Positions 1-13,200 of a stretch of 64,000 nt of DNA are shown in pieces. Numbering within the stretch: the first letter of the stretch is position 1; every line of letters starts with the position of its first letter. Position numbers and translations under genes: made by a program. Origin of the DNA: Crotophaga sulcirostris (taxonomy: Eukaryota; Chordata; Aves; Cuculiformes; Crotophagidae); contig VYZB01000123.1 of the NCBI GenBank assembly GCA_013397455.1, positions 2,024,651 to 2,088,650 of the forward strand, in the 5' to 3' direction. The notes beneath the pieces are model-generated. The model had not been told where the DNA came from. It was given only the letters and a program-made list of their open reading frames with translations, and ran no database searches.

Positions 1-63
1 AACAGCCCCAGCTCCCTCAGTCACTCCTCGTAGGGCTCGTGCTCCAAACCCTTCACCATCTTT
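1..63 (-). mobile_element. CR1 LINE body fragment, cut by window edge
   Basis: Reverse complement matches the CR1 segment that also occurs at 61015-61080 (GGTGAAGGGTTTGGAGCAC, then AGGGAGCTGGGGCTGTT). The rest lies before base 1. Non-coding. Confidence 0.8.
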
Positions 64-3000
64 GATGAAATATTTATAGAAAAATATAAAATAAATATAA
101 ATATAATAATATTATATCTCCTGGTGCCTTGCAGCTCAAGCACCTTTTCCAGAGGCCTCTTACCCATATCTTGCTTTTGAGTTGGTCTCCCTTCAGAAAA
201 GATTTCCTGTTTCCCTTTATATCCCACCAGTTTCTAGAAATTCCCCTCCCAAGCGTGACTGAGCCCCGGGCAGAGACTGACAGAGAGGTCTTGGGCAAAA
301 GGGGGCTGTAGGACACACTGGAGTTCGGCAAGAGAAGGCAACATCTGGCAAAACAGAGCATGAGGAGAAAGCCACACCAAGGGAAGCCTCTAATAACACC
401 ATGGACCGGGATTAGCACAGCAGAACTACAAAAATAGATCAAGTCTACAAAAGGCTTTGCTCCACCCTGGCTAAAAGAAGATGTGGGCCACCACCCATGG
501 CATCCTAGAGTCTGGCAGCTGGAAAAGATGCTCCCCTCTTTGGAAAGGGTTTCCTCACCCCCTTTGTACAGAAAAGCCTGAAGACATGACTGAAACTCGA
601 AGCACATATCTGGCTCATAGCCCTCCTTTCTTTACCCATTTGTTCTTTATTTGGCTTGTTTGTTTCTTAGTCTGAAAAATCCTACTTCTGTCTCAACAGA
701 AAGGAAAAAAACCACACAGGTAGGATCAAAACCAACATCCCAGGACCACGCAGTGGGTGGGAGCTAAGCACTTAAGGGACATCACATGATGTCAGTACAG
801 TAACCCTTTCTAAATACAGCTTTCAAAGAAAGGACAGTTAAAAGAACATCTCTGTGCCAGTAATGGGCTGCATTCAGAAAGAGCTGAAACTTTTTATTCT
901 TTACTTTTTTGCATTATTCCCAGAACAGATCACAAAGACTCAGGAACCTGCCATCACAAGGCCACACTCCCCATATAATATTAAGAGGTTTGAGACACAA
1001 TTAACATTTAGGATCTTTCACTACAAGCTTATCCACAACTTTTGGACTTTATTATTAAAAATAAAATGTTAATCAATAGTTTACATTGATCAGACAGTAT
1101 TGCTTTGAGCACCTCAAATTGGAGTCTTCATGGTTAAACTTAAGCCAAGGTCTCTTTTCCCCAGCTACAGCAGCATATGGGCAAGTAAAAGTACACCTAA
1201 GAGTATTCTCAGCTATTTAATGCTCCTTTGCACCTGAATATAAATAAGTTCACTCCTTTTGGCACCACAGTTCGAAACTACCTATTTCATATTCTAATGA
1301 ATTCCTTTTTTTACAAGCAGATGCAGCAACCTTGAAGGCTGCATGCCAGGAGTCAAGCCAGCAGGGACTTCATCACACCACCACTTCAAGTGGGTTTCTC
1401 CTCTAGGAGGAAGAGCCAGAACACATAGCAACAGCAGCTTTTCATGTTTCATGCCTCAAATTTGCTTTTTGTCAGAGTTTTAGGAAACACTGGTGATGCT
1501 GATACAGTAGCAAGTTAACTCAAAAAGGAACAAAGCCTCTTTTATTAAAAACAGCTCTTGTTTAGCAAGGAAATAAAACATTTCCTGTATGTTCAGCTGA
1601 AAGCAAGGTGCCACGATGCAGTGACAGATAGTGGAAGAAAATAACCTAAAAGATTACATTGCTGCTCTACCCTGCAGACATGTGCCTGCCATTATCACTG
1701 CAGAGAATGTCAGAGGCAGGAGGGAATGGGGGTGGGAGGAAACCAGAACATGATGAGAGTGGCAAACACCACCCAGCAGTTCAGACCACCCAGCACCAGG
1801 ACACTGGTGGGACAAGGATCTGCAACATCCAGAGGGGATGCTGCCAGGCCAGCAGAAGTCACCATTCACTGGGGCAAAACCCATCATGTCCCACTTTTCA
1901 GCCAAGAGGCTAAAAGGCTTTCAGTGTTTCAGAGGGTGAAGGTGAGAGCGAGCAGTAAAGTCACAGCATCACAAGGTTGGAAAGGACCTCTGAGATCATC
2001 GAGTCCAACCTAGAACCCAACCCCAACACCAATCCAGCATCTAAACCATGGAACTGAGTGCCTCAGCCAATCTCCTCTTAAACACCTACAGAGTTGGTGA
2101 CAAGTCCTGGGAGTCTGGGCAAGGACTCCTGCAGGAGAGCTCCCTGCAAATCCCCAGCACTTTGTCATGTGTCCAGGGAAGAAGTCAGAGGAATATTTAG
2201 TATTTCTCTTTTCTCCAATAACTAGACCATCCACAGTAGAATGTTATACAGCAAAGAGATTCTTACCTGGGGTGCCAAGTGTAGCCTTGGAAATCAGTGG
2301 AATTATTAAAAAGAGGTACTCAGATTTTCTTTTCAATCATGTATAAAGCCTTTTGTGCTTCACGCTTCAAAACGCTGCCTCACAATCAGCTCTCAATGTC
2401 TTAATATTTTAGGATGAAGGAGAGAAAGAATCTGTTTCTAAAAATCTTCCAGGACTCAATTTCATCAATTGATCATAATGAAAGTTAATTGCAATAGCCT
2501 CAAACTGTCCTCTCATTTTAAGTTAAAGCCTGAATACTCAACTCATCCATCTGCCCAAGGGAACAGGAGCAGAATTTGCTCTAGCTGATAACTAGATTAA
2601 GTAGACATTCCTCTGGCAGCCCCAGTCCTTTAAATAGCACTAATTTTCTGTAGACAAATATATACCCAGACATGAAATAGTGATGTGTTTACTTAAAAAC
2701 AATAAATTTGTAGGAGCAGGTTTTTCCTCTTTGCATTCCAGCTGATTTTTTGAGACTGGCTGATGCAAATCTGCCCCAACCTACATAAATATATTTTTCC
2801 AAGAATTTGTAACAGCAAATGTAAATTCACCACAGTATTCCATCCTCTACTGACCTGCTTCAAAAGTGTTGAAGAACCAAGAGATTCAGTGCTGCCGAAC
2901 GAGCAAGCACTGCTGTCAGTGCTATCCAAGAGAGAACTTGTTTTTTCCAAGCAGTGCATATCTAATGTGTGCTTAAAGCAGTGTCCACTCCTACATATGA

Positions 3001-5999
3001 TGTTTCAGAAGCAAGTGCTGCTCTGCCAGCAAACTCTGGCAATGAAGTGTTTTTATTCCCTTACCTCCCTTTACCTCCATCTCTAGGAAAAAACACTCCG
3101 GGTAGTCGTAAAACGGAAAGTCTCACTGCAACTGGGAAGGACGTGCAAAGGCTGTTGTTCTCTTTGCCAGAGGATGCCACTGCCTGAATTAAGTCCCCTG
3201 AAACCACTTGACAGGTCACAGGATTTCAGACAGACAGGTCTGTAATGCAAATCAGTAAACACTGTGCTGGAATGGTTACCAGGCTGCACTACGTGCCCAC
3301 CACCTGTAGTTAAGGTTTAACTGGAAGGTCATGAGACAGTGATGTAACATGTAATTATTTTAAACTACATGATTAAAAGTAGTAATCCAGAGAAGTTTAA
3401 TCACTTTGAGGGCTTTTAGAAACATTGGTAAAGGATTATCCCCCCAACTCAGAGACAAATGTCTGTGTAAGCTACAAACACTCCAATAAGGATGGGAGTT
3501 AGAGAAGAGGAAGGACGGAACTCACCTGTTCACGGTACTAGAGTTAACTTAAAATTCACACTTCTCTGCACTCTTACAAGTTGGGAGCATCCCCATAGAA
3601 CACTTCCAGTTCTGTCTTTGAAATGCATCTTTGTTGGGAAGGTCTAATGTCCAAAGAAGTGCAGACCACCTCCTGCCCACTGTTGTCACACTTATCTAAA
3701 ATAACCATGACCATTTCCCATAGACTATGGAAAATATTTTTGTTCAAGATAAGTATCCAGAAGCTTAAGAACTAACAGTGAAAGTTATGCTGATAGGGAA
3801 AAATTATCTCATTTCATATTAAAATCTTGAATTAATTCTTCAACTTTTCCCCAGAAGTCTTTAAAAAAAATGCTCTCATTTTGGAAATGAAACTAAACCT
3901 GGATTAAAACTCAAGCTGCTTTTTCCGATTGTACATTTTAATTTCTTTCTTCCATAACTTGTATGATGAACAAAAAGAATACTTAAATCGGGATAAAATT
4001 GTTAAGGAATAAAAGAAAAAAAAAAGATCAGAAGACAAAACCCCATGGAATACGATAGGTTTGGGGCTCAAAGTAATTTTTTCAAAATCAGGTTAATCTG
4101 GCTATTAATTCTGCTCTTAGGGAATCCATCTAAATCCTAACATCAGGGAAGCTGAGTTTGCAGACTATTCAGAGAAAAAAATGTCCAGGAAAGGACTTGC
4201 ACTGCAGAACTGCACTGGGAAAAGTTACTGTGAATCACTGAGAAAGACACGATACCTCTTAAACCACAGCATATAAAATAAAAATTTTTTGTGTCACATT
4301 TCCAAGTCACACACCAGTCCTGTGTATAAATAACCTAAAAAACCAGTCAGCTGCCCTTTTTAGATATGATGGCAGTAAGGAAGATACAGATATAGAGAAA
4401 GTATAGGTCTAGGAACAGAATTTTATTTGATTCTGGAAAGCATCATGCAACAAATCTCATTTTTTTGAATGATCCTTGCCCAGCTTTCAGAAAACAAATT
4501 AAAATGTACAAGTAAAAGTATGTGTAAGGTTAGCACCACAGGAAGAATAGTCTTCTTTTTACAACTCCATTTGATAGAAGGTTATAAAAGAAAACAGAGA
4601 AAAACTAACTGATCTTGCATTTTTATTTTCCACATCCTAGATACTTAAATCTAAACATCAAGATACCACGACTCATCTAGCATATCTAAATAATTAATGT
4701 TCAGCAAAACTTGCTCTCCACATTAAAAAATATGTGTGTCAAATGGTAACTACCACAAAGTACCAGCTAATATGCGAGGTAAAAAATTGTAAAGGTCCAG
4801 AAGAAGAAATGAAATAACAGAAATCAGCATGAGGAATTATGTCCCTTTTCCAGTCTTATGCCAGTCTAGCTCTTGTGGCTTGCTGCAAAGATCAAAAAAA
4901 TAAGAGATGTGTATCAGGTCTGCCTGGGACAGGTGAAATATCTTAATATTATCCTGTAATACCCTAATTTCATGGGCCAACCAACCAGGTGCACCTAATC
5001 TAAACAATTCCATCACCTACCTGCACGCAACTACAGGATTACATCAGACTTCAAAGGCTTGCTTTCCTTACTTTTGTATTAATTATAAAAATTAGCCCTT
5101 GTGGTTTGTACTGTAAGGTTTTCAAGATACTTATCATGTGCTGTCTTCTTAAGGCAATGGAATAATTTGAAATATCCTAATTTTGCATTATAAATTGATA
5201 GTACAGGTGCCTTTGTAAGCATTAGAGCACACATAAAATGACTGAAATTTTACTAAACTATTAACTTGACTCAGTTATTAAAAGAAGGGTTCAAATTAAG
5301 ATAATAATAGGCAACTTCTGGTCACAGTCTGGAAGATTTATCTTTTGATTACTCCCACCTTTCGAGGTGCATGGACTTTGAACAGCAACATTCAACAACC
5401 AGTTAATTGTTTTGCATCCAGATCAGAGCAAAATAATTTACATTAATCCCAAGGCAAGATGTGCTATAACCCAAACCAGCTGGTTTTTTTCAGACCAATA
5501 AGCATCAGCACTAGAACATCTATTGCAGTAAACACCATTTGAATGCAGAGAGCCAACACAAACGTTGAACAACCCAAAGGAGCCTTTGCAGCAGTGAGAG
5601 CTACAGAACTTTACCACTGGGAGAGTAACGAGACTCTGAACTTTGCTTCATCTTTCCTTTATTTATGCTTGGACTTCCAGCACTGCACATCAGATACCCA
5701 GGGTCTTAATCTGTCCTATGTCAGACTGCAAAAATATAACGCTTTCTCAACTGTCCTTGCATCAACAAATCAAACAGCCACATCCACCAAACCCTCCACT
5801 TGAGCAGCTACTTGTATCTACAAATGCATCTCTCCTCTTCAGGGCTTCAAGCAATGCTTCTGGCTTATAAAAGATTAAGTGCAATCAGTTACACTGAAAG
5901 TTCATAATGCAGCTCTTGATTGTATTTTCTGCGCACGCATTTACATCAGGCACACAAGTTATATAAAATAGTTTGGAGTACAAAAATATGGTTATAACA
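64..5999. other. Intergenic DNA downstream of MYO1B
   Basis: AT-rich DNA with a CR1 tail at 1961-2102 and otherwise nothing I can assign. Open frames up to 177 codons (74-607, minus) show no recognisable domain, no conserved composition and no splice context. In other vertebrates NABP1 lies downstream of MYO1B; none of its exons was recognised here. Confidence 0.6.
1961..2102 (-). mobile_element. CR1 LINE 3' tail
   Basis: Begins TCACAGCATCACAAGGTTGG on the plus strand, which is the reverse complement of the subfamily 3' end. It continues through the ACCCAACCCCAACACC and CTGAGTGCCTCAGCC blocks. 5'-truncated, no coding capacity. Confidence 0.88.
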
Positions 6000-6032
6000 T
6001 AGGAGTACCAAACAGTACAGAATTAGAACAGT

Positions 6033-6038
6033 TTTATT
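6033..6038 (-). promoter_or_regulatory. Candidate poly(A) signal AATAAA (second)
   Basis: AATAAA on the minus strand about 1.13 kb after the stop, followed by a T/G-containing stretch. A third AATAAA lies at 5658-5663 (about 1.5 kb after the stop). Which one is used cannot be told from sequence alone. Confidence 0.4.
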
Positions 6039-6259
6039 ACCGTTAATACCAATTTATGTACAGACCCCCAAATTAAGGATTTTTTTTAATTCTAAGTATT
6101 CTTCCCAAATTGACAACTGTAGTGTACACTCTAAAAACCTGCAAATTAACAACACAAATCTATTTTAAACCCCTACATTGCCTATGCAGTCTCCACCAAT
6201 CCTCTCTCTTGCACACAAAAATGTATTATAAATAATTTTCCACAAAATGTCATGTATGT

Positions 6260-6265
6260 TTTATT
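6260..6265 (-). promoter_or_regulatory. Candidate poly(A) signal AATAAA (proximal)
   Basis: AATAAA on the minus strand, about 910 nt after the stop, followed some 45 nt later by a T/GT-rich stretch (TTTTTGTGTG). An ATTAAA lies earlier at 6469-6474. No transcript evidence is available here. Confidence 0.4.
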
Positions 6266-7171
6266 GCACATTGTACATGCCAATATCTAACAGAAAGGCC
6301 CAAACCCTTCACTTTATAACTAACTGCTTAAACACCTAGCAGTTCCTTGTGTTATGAATACTATTGCATTTTTCAGTCTCTAATCTTAACTGATAATTTA
6401 AAAGAAAAAAAAAGCAGAACAGAAAATATGCCTTGAACTGTATAGCTTTTGTGAAAGAAACAAGCTTCTTTAATTTTACTGATTTCTACTGTATAAAGTC
6501 ATTAAAAACATCTGACCTAATTAAAAAATCCTGTTTCAAAATTTCTGCATTTTTTTTTTTTACTACAAAATTATACATATAGCTGCTTGTATAATCGTGT
6601 GTTCTTTCTGTTTTGCAGAATTAGCTGTTCCTGTGCTGTACTGACTAAAAGATCAAGTTACATAGGTCCTAGTGTTAACTACAGGAGTTAGTGTGTCAGC
6701 CTCTGTCCTGCTGGTCTCCTGGGTGTTGGGCACAGAGGGAGCCCATCAGAAGACCAGAACAGGTCGCTATGAAACGACACCGGGCACGCGCGGCCATCAA
6801 GGCTTGGTTCCCGTGAAGCGAATCTCTAGACTAAGGCAAATGAGTAATTTACCATTAATACATGGGGTTATGGTATGCTGCACTAAAATATGACCACTAA
6901 ACAAAGAGAATGGCTCGTGTGTGACAGATACATGTCAGCTGGTAAAAATGCCTCACAGGGTAAAAAAAAAATAAATCTGCATTTTGAGGGTTAAAACTCT
7001 GGCAATAAACAACAAGATTAAAAAGTCGATTGATCAAGTGTTTTGCCAAGGGTTTCTAAAGCTATTAGCCACCAACAGCTCTAGAAAGGGATTAAACCAG
7101 CAAAACCAAGCAACTAAAATTGCACTGTTACGAAGAAACAAGTCCATGGAAGGGAGGTTCACCGGCGGCAG

Positions 7172-7295
7172 TTAAGGGACAGCCACTTCAAGGAGTCGAT
7201 TGTTTTTTCGCTTGCAAGTTGGGATGTTGCCATTCTTCTGGCTGCCTTGTATGAACTTCACACACACTTTGTCTTGTCTGAACTGGACAAGAAAC
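7172..7295 (-). CDS. MYO1B: MYO1B last coding exon and stop
   Basis: 124 bp: completes a Glu codon, then [20 protein letters not shown], the basic stretch CKRKNNR and the end LLEVAVP, then TAA. The C-terminus matches the family end exactly in length, so the stop is the natural one. The exon runs on into the 3' UTR. Confidence 0.96.
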
Positions 7296-10200
7296 CTAGG
7301 AAAGGGAACAATATACGTTTGAGTTAAAGGTGGAAAAAAAACACACGAGGAGCAGAAGTCTTCTGGTTGGTACTAAGCAACACTCCAAAAGATGTCACTT
7401 TCAGGTCTATTTTAATAATAGGAGCTAGGGAATTAAAAAAAGCTACAGCTTATGGTAAGGCTTGAGTCTCCTTCAGATAGCATATCTTAATTATTGCCTT
7501 TTGCCTGTAACTCTAGACCTACTGTAATGATTAGTTTGCTATTCCTTTAGAAAGAAGGCAGTTTAAAACAGAAGTTGTTATGTACCAGAACTGCAGCAAA
7601 GACTATTTTCAACTGTTTCACCACCATGTTTCACATTTTCTGTTCTCATGGGGGAAGACATACACTTCTATAGGAGCATCAGAAGCAATTTTTTTTTTCT
7701 AGTTTACTCTTAATTTTGTATATCTAGTATTTTAGTAGCTCTTATCTTTCTAATGCTCAGTTAGCCTTTACAGCCCAGCAATTGGGAAAATTCACTTCCA
7801 TCCCAGCAATCTCCACATTTAGGCATTTCCTACAGTCCAGGCTAAATTAATCTGCATTTGCCTCTTTGCTTCTTACTGGAAGAGAAATTTCATTGAATAC
7901 TGAGAACTGCTTTTAAAAAAACCCAACCCTATCAGGCTCAAACTTCTCACTGATCTGGATAGCAAGATTAAAAGCAACAAACAGAGCAGCTCTGCCTTTT
8001 GGCTCACATGCAGTGGTTGCTGACCTAAAAAGTCCTTTGTAATACAGCAGATTTTCCCTTTTAGCATCCTTTAAAAGTCCTCCAGCAGAGGCCAAAAACT
8101 TCAAAGAATTTGTTCTCCAGCCGGAAACCACAAATCAAACTGACAGCAGAGCCCAGGGGAGGAAGCGGCCCCTCCCGCGCCAAGCTGCCCTTCGGTCCTG
8201 CTTTCCTGCTGCACAGCCCAGACGCCCAAAAATTAACTTGCTTGGCACTCCCAGCCATGCAAGCATCTGGAAAACACAAGCAGGTCTTGTAGGCATCATC
8301 TCATCACCAACGCTGCATTTTCCTAGACCCACTGTTCCAATACTATAAATGTAAATGGTACGTCCCTCACTGGACACACGCCTGGACCAACAGCACTTCT
8401 ATTTATGTAAGCTCTCTTCCCCAAAAGTAGTGTACAGTAGTCAAAGTAAGGCCACATTTTTCCTCAGTTCCTAGTTGTGCTTGTATCACAGTATCACCAG
8501 GTTGGAAGAGACCTCTGAGATCATCAAGTCCAACCTATGCCAACACTAACACCATCCCATCACCTAAACCATGGCACTGAGTGCCTCATCCAGTCTTCCC
8601 TTAAACACATCAAGGGTTGGCGACTCCACCACCTCCCTGGGCAGCGCATTCCCATGGCCAATCACCCTTTCAGGGAAGAACTTCTTCCTAACATCAAGTC
8701 TAAACCTCCCCTGACGAAGTTTAAGTCCGTGCCCTCTAGTTCTGTCACTAAACCCTAGCAGACAAACCAGACTGCTGCTTCACCATCAAAAGAGAGGGAT
8801 CTGCTAAAAAAGAAGCAAACAACTTAAAATTATTTAGTCTGGATAAACTCAATAGCAATACACACTTGAATGTTTTTAATCTACAAGACAAGAAAAAAAC
8901 CACATCCCCAAAGCAAGAGTCCCACAAAGTAGACTGTTTTCCAGACCTAAGGCAGTCAGTCAATCCAGACTAGTGCAAAGCATGCTTAAACTTTGTTTTA
9001 GTAGTTTATTCCTTTGTAGCCAGGATTAAGCTAGAAACCTACTGGGGACAGCCACTTTAGAGGCTAAAACACACCCACCCTTCAGCAAATTAAAGCACAT
9101 CTGGTAACGGAACAAAGGAAGATGACAGATGTCATTTTCAAGGAAAGAGTAAGATTAGCCTTTAAATAAATTCTCCTAGATACAAACTGCACTCGCCACC
9201 ACGACTCCAGAATAAAAGCAGTGCTGTGCAGCCACACACAATGGTTAGGTTTTGCCCACAGAAATTTTAGTTCACTATTGTTAAGCGGTTCCAAATTTTC
9301 TTCTTTACTCAAATTGAGTAAGCCCAGCAAATCAACCCTACTGAAATCAGAGGGCATTTTACACAACAGAGTGCACAACAGTGGTGGACTAAGTGAGGGG
9401 CTCCTACTTGGCAAGCTTTGGGAGTTCACACACATGCACACTAACATTTTTATTTCCTATAAATACTGCAAGTGTAGTCCTTACTTAAGGCCAAAATACG
9501 AAGATGCTCCAAGCTGAAAGAAATACTAATTTGAGATGCAAGCACTTTTCCAAAGCTTTTGAACAATCAAAAAAACCTCAAAACAATATCAGGTGGCTCC
9601 AACACCATCAGCAGCAGTTTTAAGAATATATTTTTCACCTTCTCAGAAAAGAAGGCAGAGGTTTACAGACCTACATTAGCAGCACCACCATCATGTGTGT
9701 TTGAGGAGGAGCTTTTAATGGTGCTTTGGTTGTTGTCACTGGAACTTAGCACCTGCTGTCCATGCTGATGAACCAATAAACGTATCTTAGGAATATGCAA
9801 AATTTTCAGTCACATGAATGTGATGCTCTCAAATGTAGTATCCCTTAATTATTTCTATTCTGCTTCACAGCCCTGTCTGAAACAGAAGCAAACTTCATCT
9901 AATGATTTTCAAGGAAAGAAGAGCCAAAATGAATACTAGGAATGACCACACACTGAAAGTCAGATCCTTATTTACAAGTATTCTGTCAAGACAAAAGAAG
10001 CACTAGTTACACAATAACGTCCTGTTTTTCCAACATTAGATATTTGAATTTTTAGCATGTTGCACTGAAGGAAATGCAGCTTTAAGCAAACAAGAAACAT
10101 ACTCATCAGATATCTCAATGTTGAGCTTCTGTTTGGTTTGGCTGAGAGTAGTGCGGTAAAGTTTAGTGGCCATCTCAATAAGGTGGTCGCTGCTGAGCAG

Positions 10201-13200
10201 GAAATCTCCTTTACTAGCTGCTTCTGAACCCTGAAACAGAAAGGAAAGCCATTAGGGCTATCAAAACATAGAATATGAAAAATATTAAATACCAGCCATG
10301 CAGGAGATTTTACTGGGAGTCTTCTCTTCCCAGTGCAATGAAGCAACAGTTTGTCTTGGAAATCAGACAGGAACGCAGCGCAGTGTAGAGGATCAAAATG
10401 CAATTCACCCTCAAATAAACTACAAACCTGTTGAGAAAGTTAAAATCTCCTTCTGACTCTAAAGGAGGGTCACCTTCATTTGTCCTACAAAACTGTAGTG
10501 TTCCTGTACCCCTTTTCTGGCTACACAGCATCCCATAAAGACGAGAGGAACCTTCTGCCCACGTGTCAGGAAGGCTTATATGAAATGCCAAAAAGGAAAA
10601 CAGTTCCACAAGGTATCCAAACCAGATTAAAGGTCCATATTACAAATGGAAAACTCCAGTCTTTAAGAGCCTACACTGAAAGATGAAGCCTGATTGTCAC
10701 AAATAAATGATTGTTCATAATGCAATAACTGTTCTCATTTGGCTTCAGCAGTTTTAAATCAAAATTTTTATAGATACAGCAAAGTTCAACAAACTTCTAA
10801 ATCTACAGGCTAACCACTACGATTTCATGCAAGATAATTAATAAACAATTTTTATATCTCTGCATGTAAAACAGTCATATTATTGTATTATAAATTGTAA
10901 CCAACCTCCTTGAGGTGCACGGCAAAGAAGCCATCGTTTTGGGAGCTCATGGACACTTTGGTAACATCTCCCAGTGGAACCTCTGACTTGATATTCCCAG
11001 ATTTTTGATCCGCAAGGAGAACATTATTTTTGGTTAATAGGAAAATCCTGGATGTAGCCTGTGAAAATATAAAAATGCAAACCATTATCTACACAAGGAG
11101 AAAACTGCTCTTTACTGAGCACCTACTAAGACTACAAGCATTTCATAGAGTTAATCAGCTTGGCTCACATTAGTAAACATGAACATTTGATGTTCAGTAA
11201 AAGCTGCAGATCAATTAAAATCAGGTCAAATTTATTTATATGTCTAATTAAAGATTGAGAAGCTTAGCTAATTTTGCCATATTCTTAGATAAAAACAGTT
11301 GCTTTAACTAGCTTATCAAATTCAGAAACAACAAAGCAAACTATGAAAAAACAGGCCAACCTCATTTCTCATGCTCCCCCAGCCCCCCAAAAAATCAACT
11401 TACCTTTTCACTGATAGCTAATTCAGGACTTGGTCTCACTATTTACTGTTATTGACCAACTCTGTTTTGCAGAACAACACAAACCACATCAGTATTTTCA
11501 GTGTTGCGTTCCTCTCCCTTTATCTATTGGGATTATTCTTTAGGAGGATACACATTCATATTTTAAAATGAAAAATATTTTTAAAGCACGGATGTGTGTT
11601 CTCAAATCCACCTTAGAAACAAATGACTAAGAGAAGTGAGAACTGAATCTACATACAGCTGTAAAATTCTCCTGTAAAATTTTAAATAATAAAATCAGCT
11701 ATTATGATTAAGAAGTAGCTGTCTTTAGCACACAGAAGCAGACCTCACTATTATTTTTTTTTTAAAATCTTGAGAGTTGTAGTCTATATAAGGCACTGTG
11801 TTCATTTAATTAGTTTCTTCTAAACCAGAAAATTAACTTGGCATCCACAACAGGTAGCCTAATCTCACTCCTACAAATGCATAAATGACATCTACATCTG
11901 AGAAACTGAGATCTACTGCTTCTAATATTTAGACAGATATGGTGAAAACAATTACATTTACTAAGGGAGGATAATACTTGCTGGTTTAGTAAGTATCATT
12001 TAACTGCAAAACAAGTTCTGTGTTGGCAGAATAAAAGAGTACCCAGCATATTCAACAGCTTTATTCAAATGATACAAGAAACTTGCCTCTTCATTCCAAA
12101 AAGCTTTTTATATCAATCAGAAGACAGGCAAAGCTAGCAGAGTATGCCACTCACAATTTTAAAACATAATAAAATGTGGTAATTAGGAGCTTGAGTGACA
12201 GTGGGAACCTTGGAAGGTTAAGTTTTCTAAATACTTGAACAAGAACAATACTCTTCCAATATTTATTTTCCTCAATTCGCAAATAGAAGACGTAAGTTTG
12301 GTACAGAGCCTACATTTAGTTGTGAATCAATACAGTCTGTTACCAATGAATGAGATGCCACTTCCCAGTCTTAAGAAAAAGGACATTTTTTAAAACTCCA
12401 AACTAACTACATGACAGAAACAAAGTCTTCCTCTCAGTTTATTTGTTAAAAGAATTATCTACCCTTCTGGATAAAGGAATTCCATTGTATTACCTTCCCA
12501 TTAGCTCTATTGATCTTATTCACAACTTCTGCAATAATGATCTTTTCATCCACAGCATCTTTAAGTTTTTTGTACTTAGGATTCTTGCTGATTTCCAAGT
12601 AAGCCCCTTGGAACGGCTGCCCGACACTGCCCAACAAAAAAGGAGAGAAAAATGAGTTAAATATGGATCACAGGGAAAAAGCAAACCTCCTGAAATGGTC
12701 ATGTTCTGCTTCAGGCTTCGTGGAGCCAGGAGATGCATCAAACACCACTTGCAAGGACTCTGTGCTGCCAGAAGCTTCCTTAAGCTTGGAGACACTCTCT
12801 GCCAGGGCAAGCAATTCACTGCTTCATTTTTAGCAGAAGAACACTCCAAGCAACCCAGAAACCTCTATTCACAACTCCTACCTGTTTTAAACGGAATAAT
12901 TAGAACAATACATAACTCAGTGCAAAAAGGGCTCTTAACGTGGTGTTTATTTATGCAGTGCAATTGTCCTCCATCCTGAAAAGCTGAAAAGTGCAGTGTC
13001 CTGCACTCTACCTCAAGACTCTTCAGGTTGGTACCACCATTCACAGCATCACAAGGTTGGAAAGGACCTCTGAGATCATCAAGTCCAACCTATAACCCAA
13101 CACCAACACCAACCCATCATCCAAACCCTGGCACTGAGTGCCTCAGCCAATCTCCTCTTAAACACCTCCAGGGTTGGCGACTCCACCACCTCCCTGGGCA

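Larger units (their letters stand above)
6000..7171 (-). other. MYO1B: MYO1B 3' untranslated region (approximate end)
   Basis: Sequence directly after the TAA, AU-rich and without repeats. The far end is a guess from candidate poly(A) signals. A CpG-bearing block at about 6744-6830 stands out in an otherwise AT-rich stretch. Confidence 0.5.

Noticed and set aside
74..607. 177-codon open frame on the minus strand downstream of MYO1B
   Set aside because: No recognisable domain, very cysteine- and tryptophan-rich low-likelihood composition, no splice partners, and close to a CR1 fragment. Treated as chance.
1..5999. Search for the neighbouring gene NABP1
   Set aside because: No exon with recognisable OB-fold sequence was found on either strand; it probably lies before base 1.
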